NCBI GenBank assembly: GCA_036844765.1
Contig: DAIUFE010000002.1
Coordinates: 55,602 to 119,601 of the forward strand
Direction: 5' to 3'
Length of the DNA: 64,000 nt
Source of the DNA: Thermocaproicibacter sp036844765
Lineage (GTDB): Bacteria; Bacillota; Clostridia; Oscillospirales; Acutalibacteraceae
Shown here: piece by piece, positions 57,509 through 64,000 of the stretch
Numbering within the stretch: position 1 is the first letter of the stretch
How the letters are laid out: each line of letters opens with the position of its first letter
The notes under the pieces: generated by a model
Databases searched by the model: none
Seen by the model: only the letters and a program-made list of their open reading frames with translations
What the model was told of the DNA's origin: nothing
Program-made: the position numbers and the translations under genes

Positions 57509-57901
57509 ATGGCGGAGAGCAGCAGTGACGACAGCATGAATCTGGTCGAGATCCGGCCGGAAAGCCTGCTGAATCAGGTGACCGAGCTCAAGGCCCGGGG
57601 GTACCGCCTCGTGCAGATTTGTTCGACCACCCTGAAGGACCGCTACGAGCTCACGTATTCGTTCAGCGTCAAATATGACCTTCTGAACCTGCGCTTCACG
57701 GTGGCGGAAGGGCAGAAGGTCGAAAGCATCAGTCCTATCTATCCTTCCGCTTATTTCTATGAAAACGAAATTCACGACCTGTTCGGCGTGCCGATCGAGT
57801 TCATGACGGTCGATTTCAGGGGCGGCCTGTACCGCACCGCCGTCAAGGCGCCCTACAGACTGAAAAGCGAAGAAGATCAAGAAGGAGGCGGCCCAAAATG
57901 A
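57509..57901 (+). CDS. echD: Ech hydrogenase subunit D (NuoC-like)
   Basis: The 130-aa protein corresponds to the NuoC/30-kDa complex I subunit: LKARGYRLVQICSTTLKDRYELTYSF in the first half and the signature YPSAYFYENEIHDLFGVPIEFM near residues 88-109. It has a role in assembly and stability of the peripheral arm and binds no cofactor. It starts 2 bp after echC and overlaps echE by 4 bp. Confidence 0.93.
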   Translation: MAESSSDDSMNLVEIRPESLLNQVTELKARGYRLVQICSTTLKDRYELTYSFSVKYDLLNLRFTVAEGQKVESISPIYPSAYFYENEIHDLFGVPIEFMTVDFRGGLYRTAVKAPYRLKSEEDQEGGGPK

Positions 57902-58977
57902 GCACGCGCAGCGTGGTTCCTTTTGGCCCACACCATCCGGTCCTGCCGGAGCCGATCCACCTGGACCTGGTCCTGGAGGATGAAAAGGTCGTGGACGTCG
58001 TCCCGTCCATCGGCTTCATTCACCGCGGCCTGGAAAAGCTGGTGGAGAAAAAGGACTTCAACGAATTCGTTTATATTGCGGAGCGCATGTGCGGCATCTG
58101 CAGCTTCATGCACGGCATGTCGTACTGCGAGGCTGTGGAGCACATCATGGGGGTGGAGCTGCCGCCGCGCGCCAAATATCTGCGCACCATCTGGAGCGAG
58201 CTGTCGCGCATGCACAGCCATCTGCTCTGGCTCGGCCTGCTCGCGGACGCGTTCGGGTTCGAGAGCCTGTTCATGCAGAGCTGGCGCATCCGCGAAAAGA
58301 TTCTGGATATGTTCGAGGCCTCCACCGGCGGCCGGCTGATCTTCTCCGTCAATAAAATCGGCGGTCAGCGCAAAGATATGGACAACGCCATGCTGCACGG
58401 CTTCGTGGAGACGCTGGGCGGCATCGAGACGGAGCTCCGGGAGATCGCCTCGACCTTTCTCGGCAACAGCGCCGTCAACAGCAGGCTGCAGGGCGTGGGC
58501 CGCATGACGAAGGAGCAGGCGCAGCTCTATGGGGTGGCCGGGCCGTTCCTGCGCGCGAGCGGCGTCGCCCGCGACACGCGCGAGCTGGGCTACGACGCTT
58601 ACGGCGACCTCGACTTCGAGCCGATCACGGCCGACGCGGGGGACTGCTACGCGCGCACGCAGGTCCGCATCCGCGAGCTGTTCCAGTCCATTGACCTGAT
58701 CCGCCAGGCGGTCGCCAAGATCCCGGAGGGCGGGGTCGCCGTCCCGGTCCGGGGCTTCCCGAAAGGGGAGTACATGATGCGCGTCGAGCAGCCGCGCGGC
58801 GAGGCGATCTACTACGTGAAGGCGAACGGCACCAAATTTCTGGACCGCTTCCGCGTGAGGACGCCGACCTTCGCGAACGTTCCGGCAATGATCGAGCTGA
58901 TGAAGGGCTGCCAGCTGACCGAGATCCCGATGCTGGTCCTGACCATCGACCCGTGCGTCAGCTGCATCGAGAGGTGA
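57898..58977 (+). CDS. echE: Ech hydrogenase subunit E ([NiFe] catalytic large subunit)
   Basis: EchE binds the NiFe(CN)2CO centre and reduces protons with electrons from ferredoxin. The 359-aa protein has both nickel-binding motifs: L1 RMCGICSFMHG (Cys65, Cys68) and L2 DPCVSCIER (Cys353, Cys356) at the very end. This separates it from respiratory NuoD, which lacks these cysteines. The chain ends three residues after the last Cys, so there is no C-terminal extension for a maturation endopeptidase to remove, and no hycI-type gene is present. PFGPHHPVLPEPIHLDL is the typical N-terminus. Confidence 0.95.
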   Translation: MSTRSVVPFGPHHPVLPEPIHLDLVLEDEKVVDVVPSIGFIHRGLEKLVEKKDFNEFVYIAERMCGICSFMHGMSYCEAVEHIMGVELPPRAKYLRTIWSELSRMHSHLLWLGLLADAFGFESLFMQSWRIREKILDMFEASTGGRLIFSVNKIGGQRKDMDNAMLHGFVETLGGIETELREIASTFLGNSAVNSRLQGVGRMTKEQAQLYGVAGPFLRASGVARDTRELGYDAYGDLDFEPITADAGDCYARTQVRIRELFQSIDLIRQAVAKIPEGGVAVPVRGFPKGEYMMRVEQPRGEAIYYVKANGTKFLDRFRVRTPTFANVPAMIELMKGCQLTEIPMLVLTIDPCVSCIER

Positions 58978-58981
58978 GAGC

Positions 58982-59362
58982 ATGAGTCTGTTCACTTTTG
59001 TAAAAACCGAATTCCGCAACCTGTTCTCCAAGCCCGCCACGCGGCCTTACCCTCAGCAGCCGAAGCAATTCATGGAGCGCACGCGCGGCCATATCGAGAA
59101 CGACATCGACCTCTGCATCCTCTGCGGCCTGTGCGCCCGCAAATGCCCCACGGGGGCCATCACGGTCAACCGCGCGGAAAAGACGTGGACCATCCGCCGC
59201 TTCAGCTGCGTTCAGTGCGGCAGCTGCGTGGAGGGCTGCCCGAAAAAATGCCTTTCCATGCACCAAAGCTACACGCAGCCCGGCCCGGAAAAGACCTCCG
59301 AGACTCTGCGGAAGCCCCAGCCGCCCGCGGCGCCGGCCGCCGCCGGGAAAAGCGTTTCCTGA
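58982..59362 (+). CDS. echF: Ech hydrogenase subunit F (NuoI-like 2[4Fe-4S] ferredoxin subunit)
   Basis: EchF passes electrons from soluble ferredoxin to EchC. The 126-aa protein has two CxxCxxCxxxCP motifs: CILCGLCARKCP near residues 41-52 and CVQCGSCVEGCP near 77-88. A disordered Pro/Ala-rich tail ends it. It starts 4 bp after echE and is followed after 6 bp by hypF, which indicates that structural and maturation genes share one transcript. Confidence 0.94.
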   Translation: MSLFTFVKTEFRNLFSKPATRPYPQQPKQFMERTRGHIENDIDLCILCGLCARKCPTGAITVNRAEKTWTIRRFSCVQCGSCVEGCPKKCLSMHQSYTQPGPEKTSETLRKPQPPAAPAAAGKSVS

Positions 59363-59368
59363 TCCGGC

Positions 59369-61624
59369 ATGACTGTTTTTGTGACGGTAACCGGCGTCGT
59401 GCAGGGGGTCGGCTACCGTCCTTTCGTCGCCGGAATCGCCCGGGAAGCCCGCGTGGACGGTCTGGTGCGAAACAGCGGCGGCGCGGTGGAGATTTTCGCC
59501 TCCGGTCCCGAAGCGGCCGTGGCGGAGTTTCTCCGCCTGCTCCGGGAGCGCCGCCCTCCCGGTGCCGCCGTGCTGGAGCTCTCGTCGCGGGAAGTCCCGG
59601 AACGCCGCTTCGGCGGCTTTTCGATCGCCCCGAGCGGCGGGCGGGCGGCGGACGCGGCGGGACCTCCCGTTTTTCCGCCGGATCTGCCCGTCTGCGGCGA
59701 CTGCCTGCGCGAAATGCTGGACCCCTCGGACCGGCGCTTCGGCTACCCGTTCATCAGCTGCGCTTCCTGCGGGCCGCGGTTCAGTATCCTGGACGCGCTC
59801 CCCTACGACCGGGAAAACACGTCGATGCGGGACTTTGCGATGTGCGGCCCCTGCGCGGCGGAATACCGGACAGGCCGGCGCCGCCACGCGCAGACGATCT
59901 CCTGCCGCGACTGCGGCCCCCAGCTTTTGTTTGCCGGGGGAGGGGACTCCTGCGAAAGGGAGGACGCCCTGCGCAGAGGAATCGCTCTGATCCGGAGCGG
60001 GGCCGTGGTTGCCGTCAAGGGCGTGGGGGGATACCAGTACGTCTGCCTGCCCGGGGACGCCGGGGCGGTGGAGCGCCTGCGCCGGCTGAAGGGGCGCGAG
60101 AAGAAGCCGTTCGCCGTGATGTTCCCGGACGAGAAAAGCGTGCGCGCGGCCTGCCGCGTAAGCCCCGAGGAGGAAGCCCTGCTCCGCTCGCCCGCAAGGC
60201 CGATCGTTCTGCTTGAAAAAAGTAAAGAGGTATTCTGCCGCGGGGTCTGCGGCGAAAGCCGGTTTCTCGGCGCGTTCCTGCCCTCCATGGGTCTGCACCG
60301 GCTGCTGACGGACGCCTGCGGGCCCCTGATCGTCACGAGCGCGAACCGCACGAACGAGCCGATCCTGTTTGAGGACGAGCGCATGGCGGAGCTGGATTCC
60401 CCGCTGCTCGGCGGCGTTCTGTACCACACCCGGGCAATCCGCACGCCGCTCGACGATTCCGTCGCGCGCGTGTTCCGCGGAATTCCGCAGGTCCTGCGCC
60501 GCAGCCGGGGCTATGTCCCGCTTCCGATCCGGCTCGGCGTCTCTTCTCCCAAGCCGGTCCTGGCGGCGGGCGGCGACCTGAAGAGCTGCTTCTGCCTCCT
60601 TTCCGGCGGCCGGGCGTATCTCAGCCAGTATTTCGGAGACTTGGAGAGTTATCGGACGCAGCGCAACTACCGTTCCGCTTTGGAGCGGATGGAGCGCATT
60701 TTCGGCATTGCCCCGCAGACCGTTGCCTGCGATCTGCACCCCGGATATTTTTCCTCCGATCTGGCGGAAAAGATCGCCGCCGGTCTTCCGGGCGGTCGGG
60801 CCGTGCCGGTCCAGCACCACCACGCGCACGCGGCGTCGGTGATGGCGGAGCACCGGCTGGACGGGTGCATCGGCGTCGTGTTCGACGGCACCGGCTACGG
60901 GACGGACGGCACGGTCTGGGGCGGGGAATTCCTGCTCTGCCGCGGCGCCGGCTTCCGGCGCGCGGGCCGTCTGAGCCGCGTGACGCTCTGCGGGGGCGAC
61001 GCCGCGGCCCGCAACGCCGCCCTGACGGCGGACTGCTACCGCTTCGCGGCGGGCGCGCGGTCGGGCGGCGGCGATTTCCCGCTCGTTTCCGCGGCGCTTT
61101 CCAGCCGCGTCGGCACTTTCGAATCCTCGAGCATGGGGCGTCTGTTCGACGCGGCGGCGGCGATCCTCGGGATCCGCGAAAAGAACGGCTACGAGGGCGA
61201 GTGCCCCGTCGCGCTGGAAAACGCGGCGGCCGCGGCCCGCGCAGCCGGCCGGGAACCGTATCCGTTCCGGTTCCGCCTGTCGGACGGCGGGGACGGATGT
61301 CTTTGCGCCGATCAGGTCGATTTTACGCGGCAGCTTCTGCGCGCCGCCGAAAGCGGGGCGGACCGCGGCGCCGCCGCGCTCGGGTTCCACCGGGCTGCGG
61401 CGCGGATGACGGCGGAGATGTGCCGCCGCATCCGCGCCGAGAGCGGCGAAAACCGCGTCGCGCTGAGCGGCGGGGTCTTCGCCAATCTGCTTCTGCTGGG
61501 CGATTGCCGCGATCTGCTGGCCGCGGACGGATTCGAGGTCTATTTCAATTCCGCCGTTCCGTGCAACGACGGCGGGATCAGCCTGGGGCAGGCGTGGGTC
61601 TGCGCCCGGAAAAATCGGTCGTAG
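59369..61624 (+). CDS. hypF: Carbamoyltransferase HypF (hydrogenase maturation)
   Basis: HypF turns carbamoyl phosphate and ATP into a carbamoyl group on HypE, the source of the CN ligands. The 751-aa protein has an acylphosphatase domain (VTVTGVVQGVGYRPFVAGIARE, residues 1-90), two zinc-finger pairs (CGDCLREM/CASCG and CGPCAAEY/CRDCG), a YrdC-like domain (about 195-385, VKGVGGYQYVCLP, SANRTNEP) and a C-terminal Kae1-like domain with HHHAHAAS near residue 483 and ALSGGVFANLLLL. It is complete and normal in length. Confidence 0.96.
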   Translation: MTVFVTVTGVVQGVGYRPFVAGIAREARVDGLVRNSGGAVEIFASGPEAAVAEFLRLLRERRPPGAAVLELSSREVPERRFGGFSIAPSGGRAADAAGPPVFPPDLPVCGDCLREMLDPSDRRFGYPFISCASCGPRFSILDALPYDRENTSMRDFAMCGPCAAEYRTGRRRHAQTISCRDCGPQLLFAGGGDSCEREDALRRGIALIRSGAVVAVKGVGGYQYVCLPGDAGAVERLRRLKGREKKPFAVMFPDEKSVRAACRVSPEEEALLRSPARPIVLLEKSKEVFCRGVCGESRFLGAFLPSMGLHRLLTDACGPLIVTSANRTNEPILFEDERMAELDSPLLGGVLYHTRAIRTPLDDSVARVFRGIPQVLRRSRGYVPLPIRLGVSSPKPVLAAGGDLKSCFCLLSGGRAYLSQYFGDLESYRTQRNYRSALERMERIFGIAPQTVACDLHPGYFSSDLAEKIAAGLPGGRAVPVQHHHAHAASVMAEHRLDGCIGVVFDGTGYGTDGTVWGGEFLLCRGAGFRRAGRLSRVTLCGGDAAARNAALTADCYRFAAGARSGGGDFPLVSAALSSRVGTFESSSMGRLFDAAAAILGIREKNGYEGECPVALENAAAAARAAGREPYPFRFRLSDGGDGCLCADQVDFTRQLLRAAESGADRGAAALGFHRAAARMTAEMCRRIRAESGENRVALSGGVFANLLLLGDCRDLLAADGFEVYFNSAVPCNDGGISLGQAWVCARKNRS

Positions 61625-61641
61625 AAAGAGAGGGACGCGCC

Positions 61642-61854
61642 ATGTGCGTGGCTTTACCGGGTAAAGTGATTCAAGTCAACGGAAGAAAGGCGACGGTCGA
61701 TTTCAGCGGGAACACGCTGGTGGCGGAAGCCGGCCTTGTAAAGGTGAAGCCGGGCGACGACGTCCTGGTCCACGCGGGCTGCATCCTTCAGGTGCTGACC
61801 GAAAGCGAGGGAAAGGCGATGCGGGATATTCTCAAAGAGCTGGAGGAGCTATGA
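61642..61854 (+). CDS. hypC: Hydrogenase maturation chaperone HypC
   Basis: HypC carries the Fe(CN)2CO unit with HypD and delivers it to the large subunit. The 70-aa protein starts MCVALPGKVIQV with the essential Cys2, has KVKPGDDVLVHAGCILQVL, and ends in an acidic helix. The start ATG follows GAGAGGG. Its stop overlaps the hypD start (ATGA). Confidence 0.96.
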   Translation: MCVALPGKVIQVNGRKATVDFSGNTLVAEAGLVKVKPGDDVLVHAGCILQVLTESEGKAMRDILKELEEL

Positions 61855-62891
61855 CGGACATCCGGACCTATCTGAAGAATTATGACGGCCCGGAGCTGCG
61901 CCTGATGGAAGTCTGCGGAACGCACACGGCGCAGATTTCCCGCTGCGGCATCGCGCGGATGCTCTCGCCGGCCATCCGGCTGATCTCCGGCCCCGGCTGC
62001 CCGGTGTGCGTCACGGTCACATCCTATATCGACCGCCTGGTGGCATTGAGCCTTCAGCCGGACACGACCGTCCTGACGTTCGGGGACCTGCTGCGGGTGC
62101 GGGGCAGCCGCAGCAGCCTGAACGACGCCAAGGCGGCCGGGGGCCGCGTGCGGATGCTCTATTCCCCGCTGGACGCACTGCGGGCCGCGGCGGGGGAAAA
62201 AGACAAATGTTTTGTGTTTGCGGCGGTGGGGTTCGAGACGACCGCGCCGGTCTATGCCATGCTCCTCGAAGAGGCGGAGGAGGCGGGGCTGGAGAATCTG
62301 AAGGTGCTGACCTCGCTGAAGACCATGCCTCCGGTGATCGACTGGATCTGCAAAAACCAGGGCGGCGTCGACGGCTTTCTGGCCCCGGGGCACGTGAGCG
62401 TCGTGACCGGCAGCCGGATCTTTGAGCCGCTTTCCCAAAAGTACGGCATCCCGTTCGTAGTGTCCGGCTTTACGGGCGAAGAGATCCTCGCTTCCCTCTA
62501 CGCCCTCGTCCGCCGGCGAGGGAAGGCGGGCGTCCTCAACCTGTACCCCTCCGCCGTGACGGAAGGCGGGAATGCGGCGGCCCAAAAGGCCGTGGAACGG
62601 TATTTTGCCCCGTGTGGTGCTGCGTGGCGCGGCATGGGCGTGATCCCCGGCTCCGGCCTCGCACTGCGCGAAGAATACGCCCGGTTCGACGCGGGCAGCC
62701 TCGGCCTGGATGACGACCGCAGCCTGAACCCGGAGTGCCGGTGCGCGCAGGTGCTGACCGGGGTGGTCTCGCCCGCGGAATGCCCGCTGTTCGGCGGTGC
62801 CTGCACGCCGCGCACTCCGCAAGGGGCCTGCATGGTCTCGCAGGAGGGAAGCTGCTATAATTATTTCATCGGCGGGAGGGCTGCCCAATGA
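61851..62891 (+). CDS. hypD: Hydrogenase maturation factor HypD
   Basis: HypD is the iron-sulfur scaffold on which the Fe(CN)2CO group is built. The 346-aa protein has MEVCGTHTAQISRCGIARM near the N-terminus, ISGPGCPVCVT, AVGFETTAPVYAMLL, FLAPGHVSVVTGS, VSGFTGEEIL, and C-terminal cluster cysteines CRCAQVLTGVVSPAECPLFGGACTPRTPQGACMVSQEGSC. Length is standard. It overlaps hypC and hypE by 4 bp each. Confidence 0.97.
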   Translation: MTDIRTYLKNYDGPELRLMEVCGTHTAQISRCGIARMLSPAIRLISGPGCPVCVTVTSYIDRLVALSLQPDTTVLTFGDLLRVRGSRSSLNDAKAAGGRVRMLYSPLDALRAAAGEKDKCFVFAAVGFETTAPVYAMLLEEAEEAGLENLKVLTSLKTMPPVIDWICKNQGGVDGFLAPGHVSVVTGSRIFEPLSQKYGIPFVVSGFTGEEILASLYALVRRRGKAGVLNLYPSAVTEGGNAAAQKAVERYFAPCGAAWRGMGVIPGSGLALREEYARFDAGSLGLDDDRSLNPECRCAQVLTGVVSPAECPLFGGACTPRTPQGACMVSQEGSCYNYFIGGRAAQ

Positions 62892-63874
62892 AGATCACCA
62901 TGGCGCACGGCTCCGGCGGAAAAGCGACGGCCGAACTGATTTCCGAAATCTTTGAAAAGACGTTCGACGACCCGGTCCTGTCCCAGATGGGGGATTCCGC
63001 GGTCGTGCCGGGCGCCGCGAAAATCGCCGTCACGACGGACAGCTTCGTCGTGTCCCCGCTCTTTTTTCCGGGCGGGGACATCGGGCGGCTGTGCGTGTGT
63101 GGCACGGTCAACGACCTGCTGATGAGCGGTGCCGAGCCGCGCTACCTCACGTGCGGTTTCATCCTCGAGGAGGGCGCCGAGACCGGCGATCTCCGGAAGA
63201 TCGCCGCTTCCATGGCCGCGACGGCGGGGGAGGCGGGCGTCCGCATCGTGGCGGGCGACACCAAGGTGGTCGAAGGCTCCGGCGGTCTCTATATCAACAC
63301 GGCGGGCGTCGGCTTTCTGCGCGGCGGCACGCAGATCGGCCCGGATCGCTGCCGCGAGGGCGACGCGATCCTGCTTTCCGGCAATCTGGGCGATCATCAT
63401 GCGGCCATCCTCAGCAGGCGGATGGGGATCGAAAACACCATCCGGAGCGACTGCGCTCCCCTCACGGAGATGGTCGGCGGGCTTCTGCGCGGCGGGGTGG
63501 AAGTCCACGCCATGCGCGACGTGACGCGCGGCGGCCTCGGCACGGTGCTGAACGAGTTCGCGGAGGCTTCCGGCTGCCGGATGGAGCTGGACGAAGGAAA
63601 AATCCCCGTTTCCGCTCAGGTGAAGGGGTTCTGCGGCATTCTCGGCCTGGACCCGCTCTATATGGGGAACGAGGGCAAGATGATCGCCGTGGTGGCGCCG
63701 CAGGACGCCCCGGGGGCGCTCGCCTTGATGCGGAAGAGCCGGTACGGCGAAAACGCGTCGGTGATCGGCCGGGTGGGGCCGCGCGGCGAACGTTTGGTGC
63801 TGCTCAAGACGACGGTCGGCGGGACGCGCGTCGTCGGCCCGCTGTACGGCGAGGGCCTGCCCCGCATCTGCTGA
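62888..63874 (+). CDS. hypE: Carbamoyl-dehydrating maturation protein HypE
   Basis: HypE dehydrates the carbamoyl group on its C-terminal cysteine to thiocyanate, the cyanide donor. The 328-aa protein is a PurM-like ATPase: MAHGSGGKATAELI at the N-terminus, DSAVV and TDSFVVSPLFFPGGDIGRL, CGTVNDLLMSGAEPRYLTCGFILEEG, MRDVTRGGLGTVLNE, and the expected C-terminal Pro-Arg-Ile-Cys. hypA and hypB, needed for nickel insertion, are not in this window. Confidence 0.97.
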   Translation: MKITMAHGSGGKATAELISEIFEKTFDDPVLSQMGDSAVVPGAAKIAVTTDSFVVSPLFFPGGDIGRLCVCGTVNDLLMSGAEPRYLTCGFILEEGAETGDLRKIAASMAATAGEAGVRIVAGDTKVVEGSGGLYINTAGVGFLRGGTQIGPDRCREGDAILLSGNLGDHHAAILSRRMGIENTIRSDCAPLTEMVGGLLRGGVEVHAMRDVTRGGLGTVLNEFAEASGCRMELDEGKIPVSAQVKGFCGILGLDPLYMGNEGKMIAVVAPQDAPGALALMRKSRYGENASVIGRVGPRGERLVLLKTTVGGTRVVGPLYGEGLPRIC

Positions 63875-63903
63875 CGGACCATGTGTTTTCCGATCCAAAG
63901 GGC

Positions 63904-63932
63904 TTGACAACGTTCCGCTTCTATGTTAAAAT
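63904..63932 (+). promoter_or_regulatory. Strong promoter for tRNA-Leu
   Basis: A perfect TTGACA (63904-63909), 17-bp spacer ending TGT, TAAAAT (63927-63932). The predicted start lies close to the tRNA 5' end. Confidence 0.82.
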
Positions 63933-63946
63933 AACCAAGTCACCGC

Positions 63947-64000
63947 GCGAGAGTGGCGAAATTGGCAGACGCGCAAGATTCAGGTTCTTGTGGATGACTA
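63947..64000 (+). tRNA. tRNA-Leu (anticodon CAG), 3' end beyond the window
   Basis: The sequence shows a 7-nt acceptor strand GCGAGAG (63947-63953), T8, a D-arm region GGCGAAATTGGCAGACGC typical of bacterial tRNA-Leu, and an anticodon stem-loop CAAGA-TTCAGGT-TCTTG with CAG as positions 34-36. After it comes the start of a long variable arm (TGGATGACTA), a class II feature. The T-arm and 3' acceptor strand lie outside the window. Confidence 0.9.

Noticed and set aside
1..64000. CRISPR arrays, insertion sequences, phage or integrative elements
   Set aside because: No regularly spaced repeats, transposase, integrase or attachment-site duplication was seen; gene content and composition are uniform apart from short regulatory gaps.

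Overview
The window is high-GC, densely packed, gene-rich chromosome from a spore-forming Firmicute of the class Clostridia, most likely an Oscillospirales/Ruminococcaceae-type bacterium. The evidence is a complete spoIIIA operon (AA to AH) with yunB, a fused ispH-ribosomal S1 gene, the Prp protease next to an L27 that carries the Prp-cleaved N-terminal extension, many TTG starts behind strong Shine-Dalgarno sequences, and an Ech-type energy-converting [NiFe] hydrogenase. There are no phage genes, insertion sequences, rRNA operons or CRISPR arrays. One run of Ns (20703-20817) interrupts the S1 gene.

Layout. 1-12.2 kb: a co-directional housekeeping run, trmFO (5' cut by the window edge), plsX, rnc, smc, ftsY, rdgB, nadD, yqeK, rsfS and leuS, closed by a hairpin. 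12.2-12.8 kb: two small minus-strand genes, a 78-aa conserved-looking protein and a 51-aa Cys/Gly-rich single-helix microprotein. 13-15.1 kb: an mcsA-mcsB pair in which mcsB has lost its kinase active-site residues, followed by an unknown gene. 15.3-21.4 kb: an RpiR regulator, a flavoprotein, a cmk-plsC fusion, a second plsC and ispH-rpsA. 21.6-29.4 kb: yunB, ligA and spoIIIAA-AH. 29.4-33.2 kb: a structured leader or small RNA, then nusB, a TsaD paralogue, xseA, xseB and ispA. 33.3-37 kb: L21 leader, rplU, prp, rpmA, obg, mrnC and a YitT protein. 37-39.5 kb: a small minus-strand peptide gene, a branched-chain aminotransferase and an RluA-type pseudouridine synthase. 39.5-42.5 kb: a polar amino acid ABC transporter and luxS. 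42.6-47.3 kb: an M23 peptidase, murA, a YycJ-type metallo-hydrolase and rlmH. 47.4-51.5 kb: a MarR regulator with a heterodimeric ABC exporter. 51.5-53.7 kb (minus): a lactate/malate dehydrogenase family gene and a malic enzyme behind a Rex-like operator. 54-64 kb: echABCDEF, hypF, hypC, hypD, hypE, then the start of a tRNA-Leu(CAG).

The accessory part forms a coherent fermentative redox module. Ech couples ferredoxin oxidation and H2 evolution to ion translocation, the Hyp proteins build its NiFe(CN)2CO centre, and the divergent pyruvate/malate enzymes look NADH-controlled through Rex.

The most interesting items are: (i) a roughly 158-nt RNA between a strong promoter and nusB with complementary ends, a central bubble and a terminal terminator, resembling 6S RNA or an attenuator; (ii) a nested RNA structure with a U-tract just upstream of echA; (iii) the apparent pseudokinase McsB; (iv) a lactate-dehydrogenase-like enzyme with Arg at the LDH/MDH specificity position; (v) the cmk-plsC fusion with a possible internal start; and (vi) three small minus-strand genes with good expression signals. 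All calls come from reading the sequence; no database search was run.
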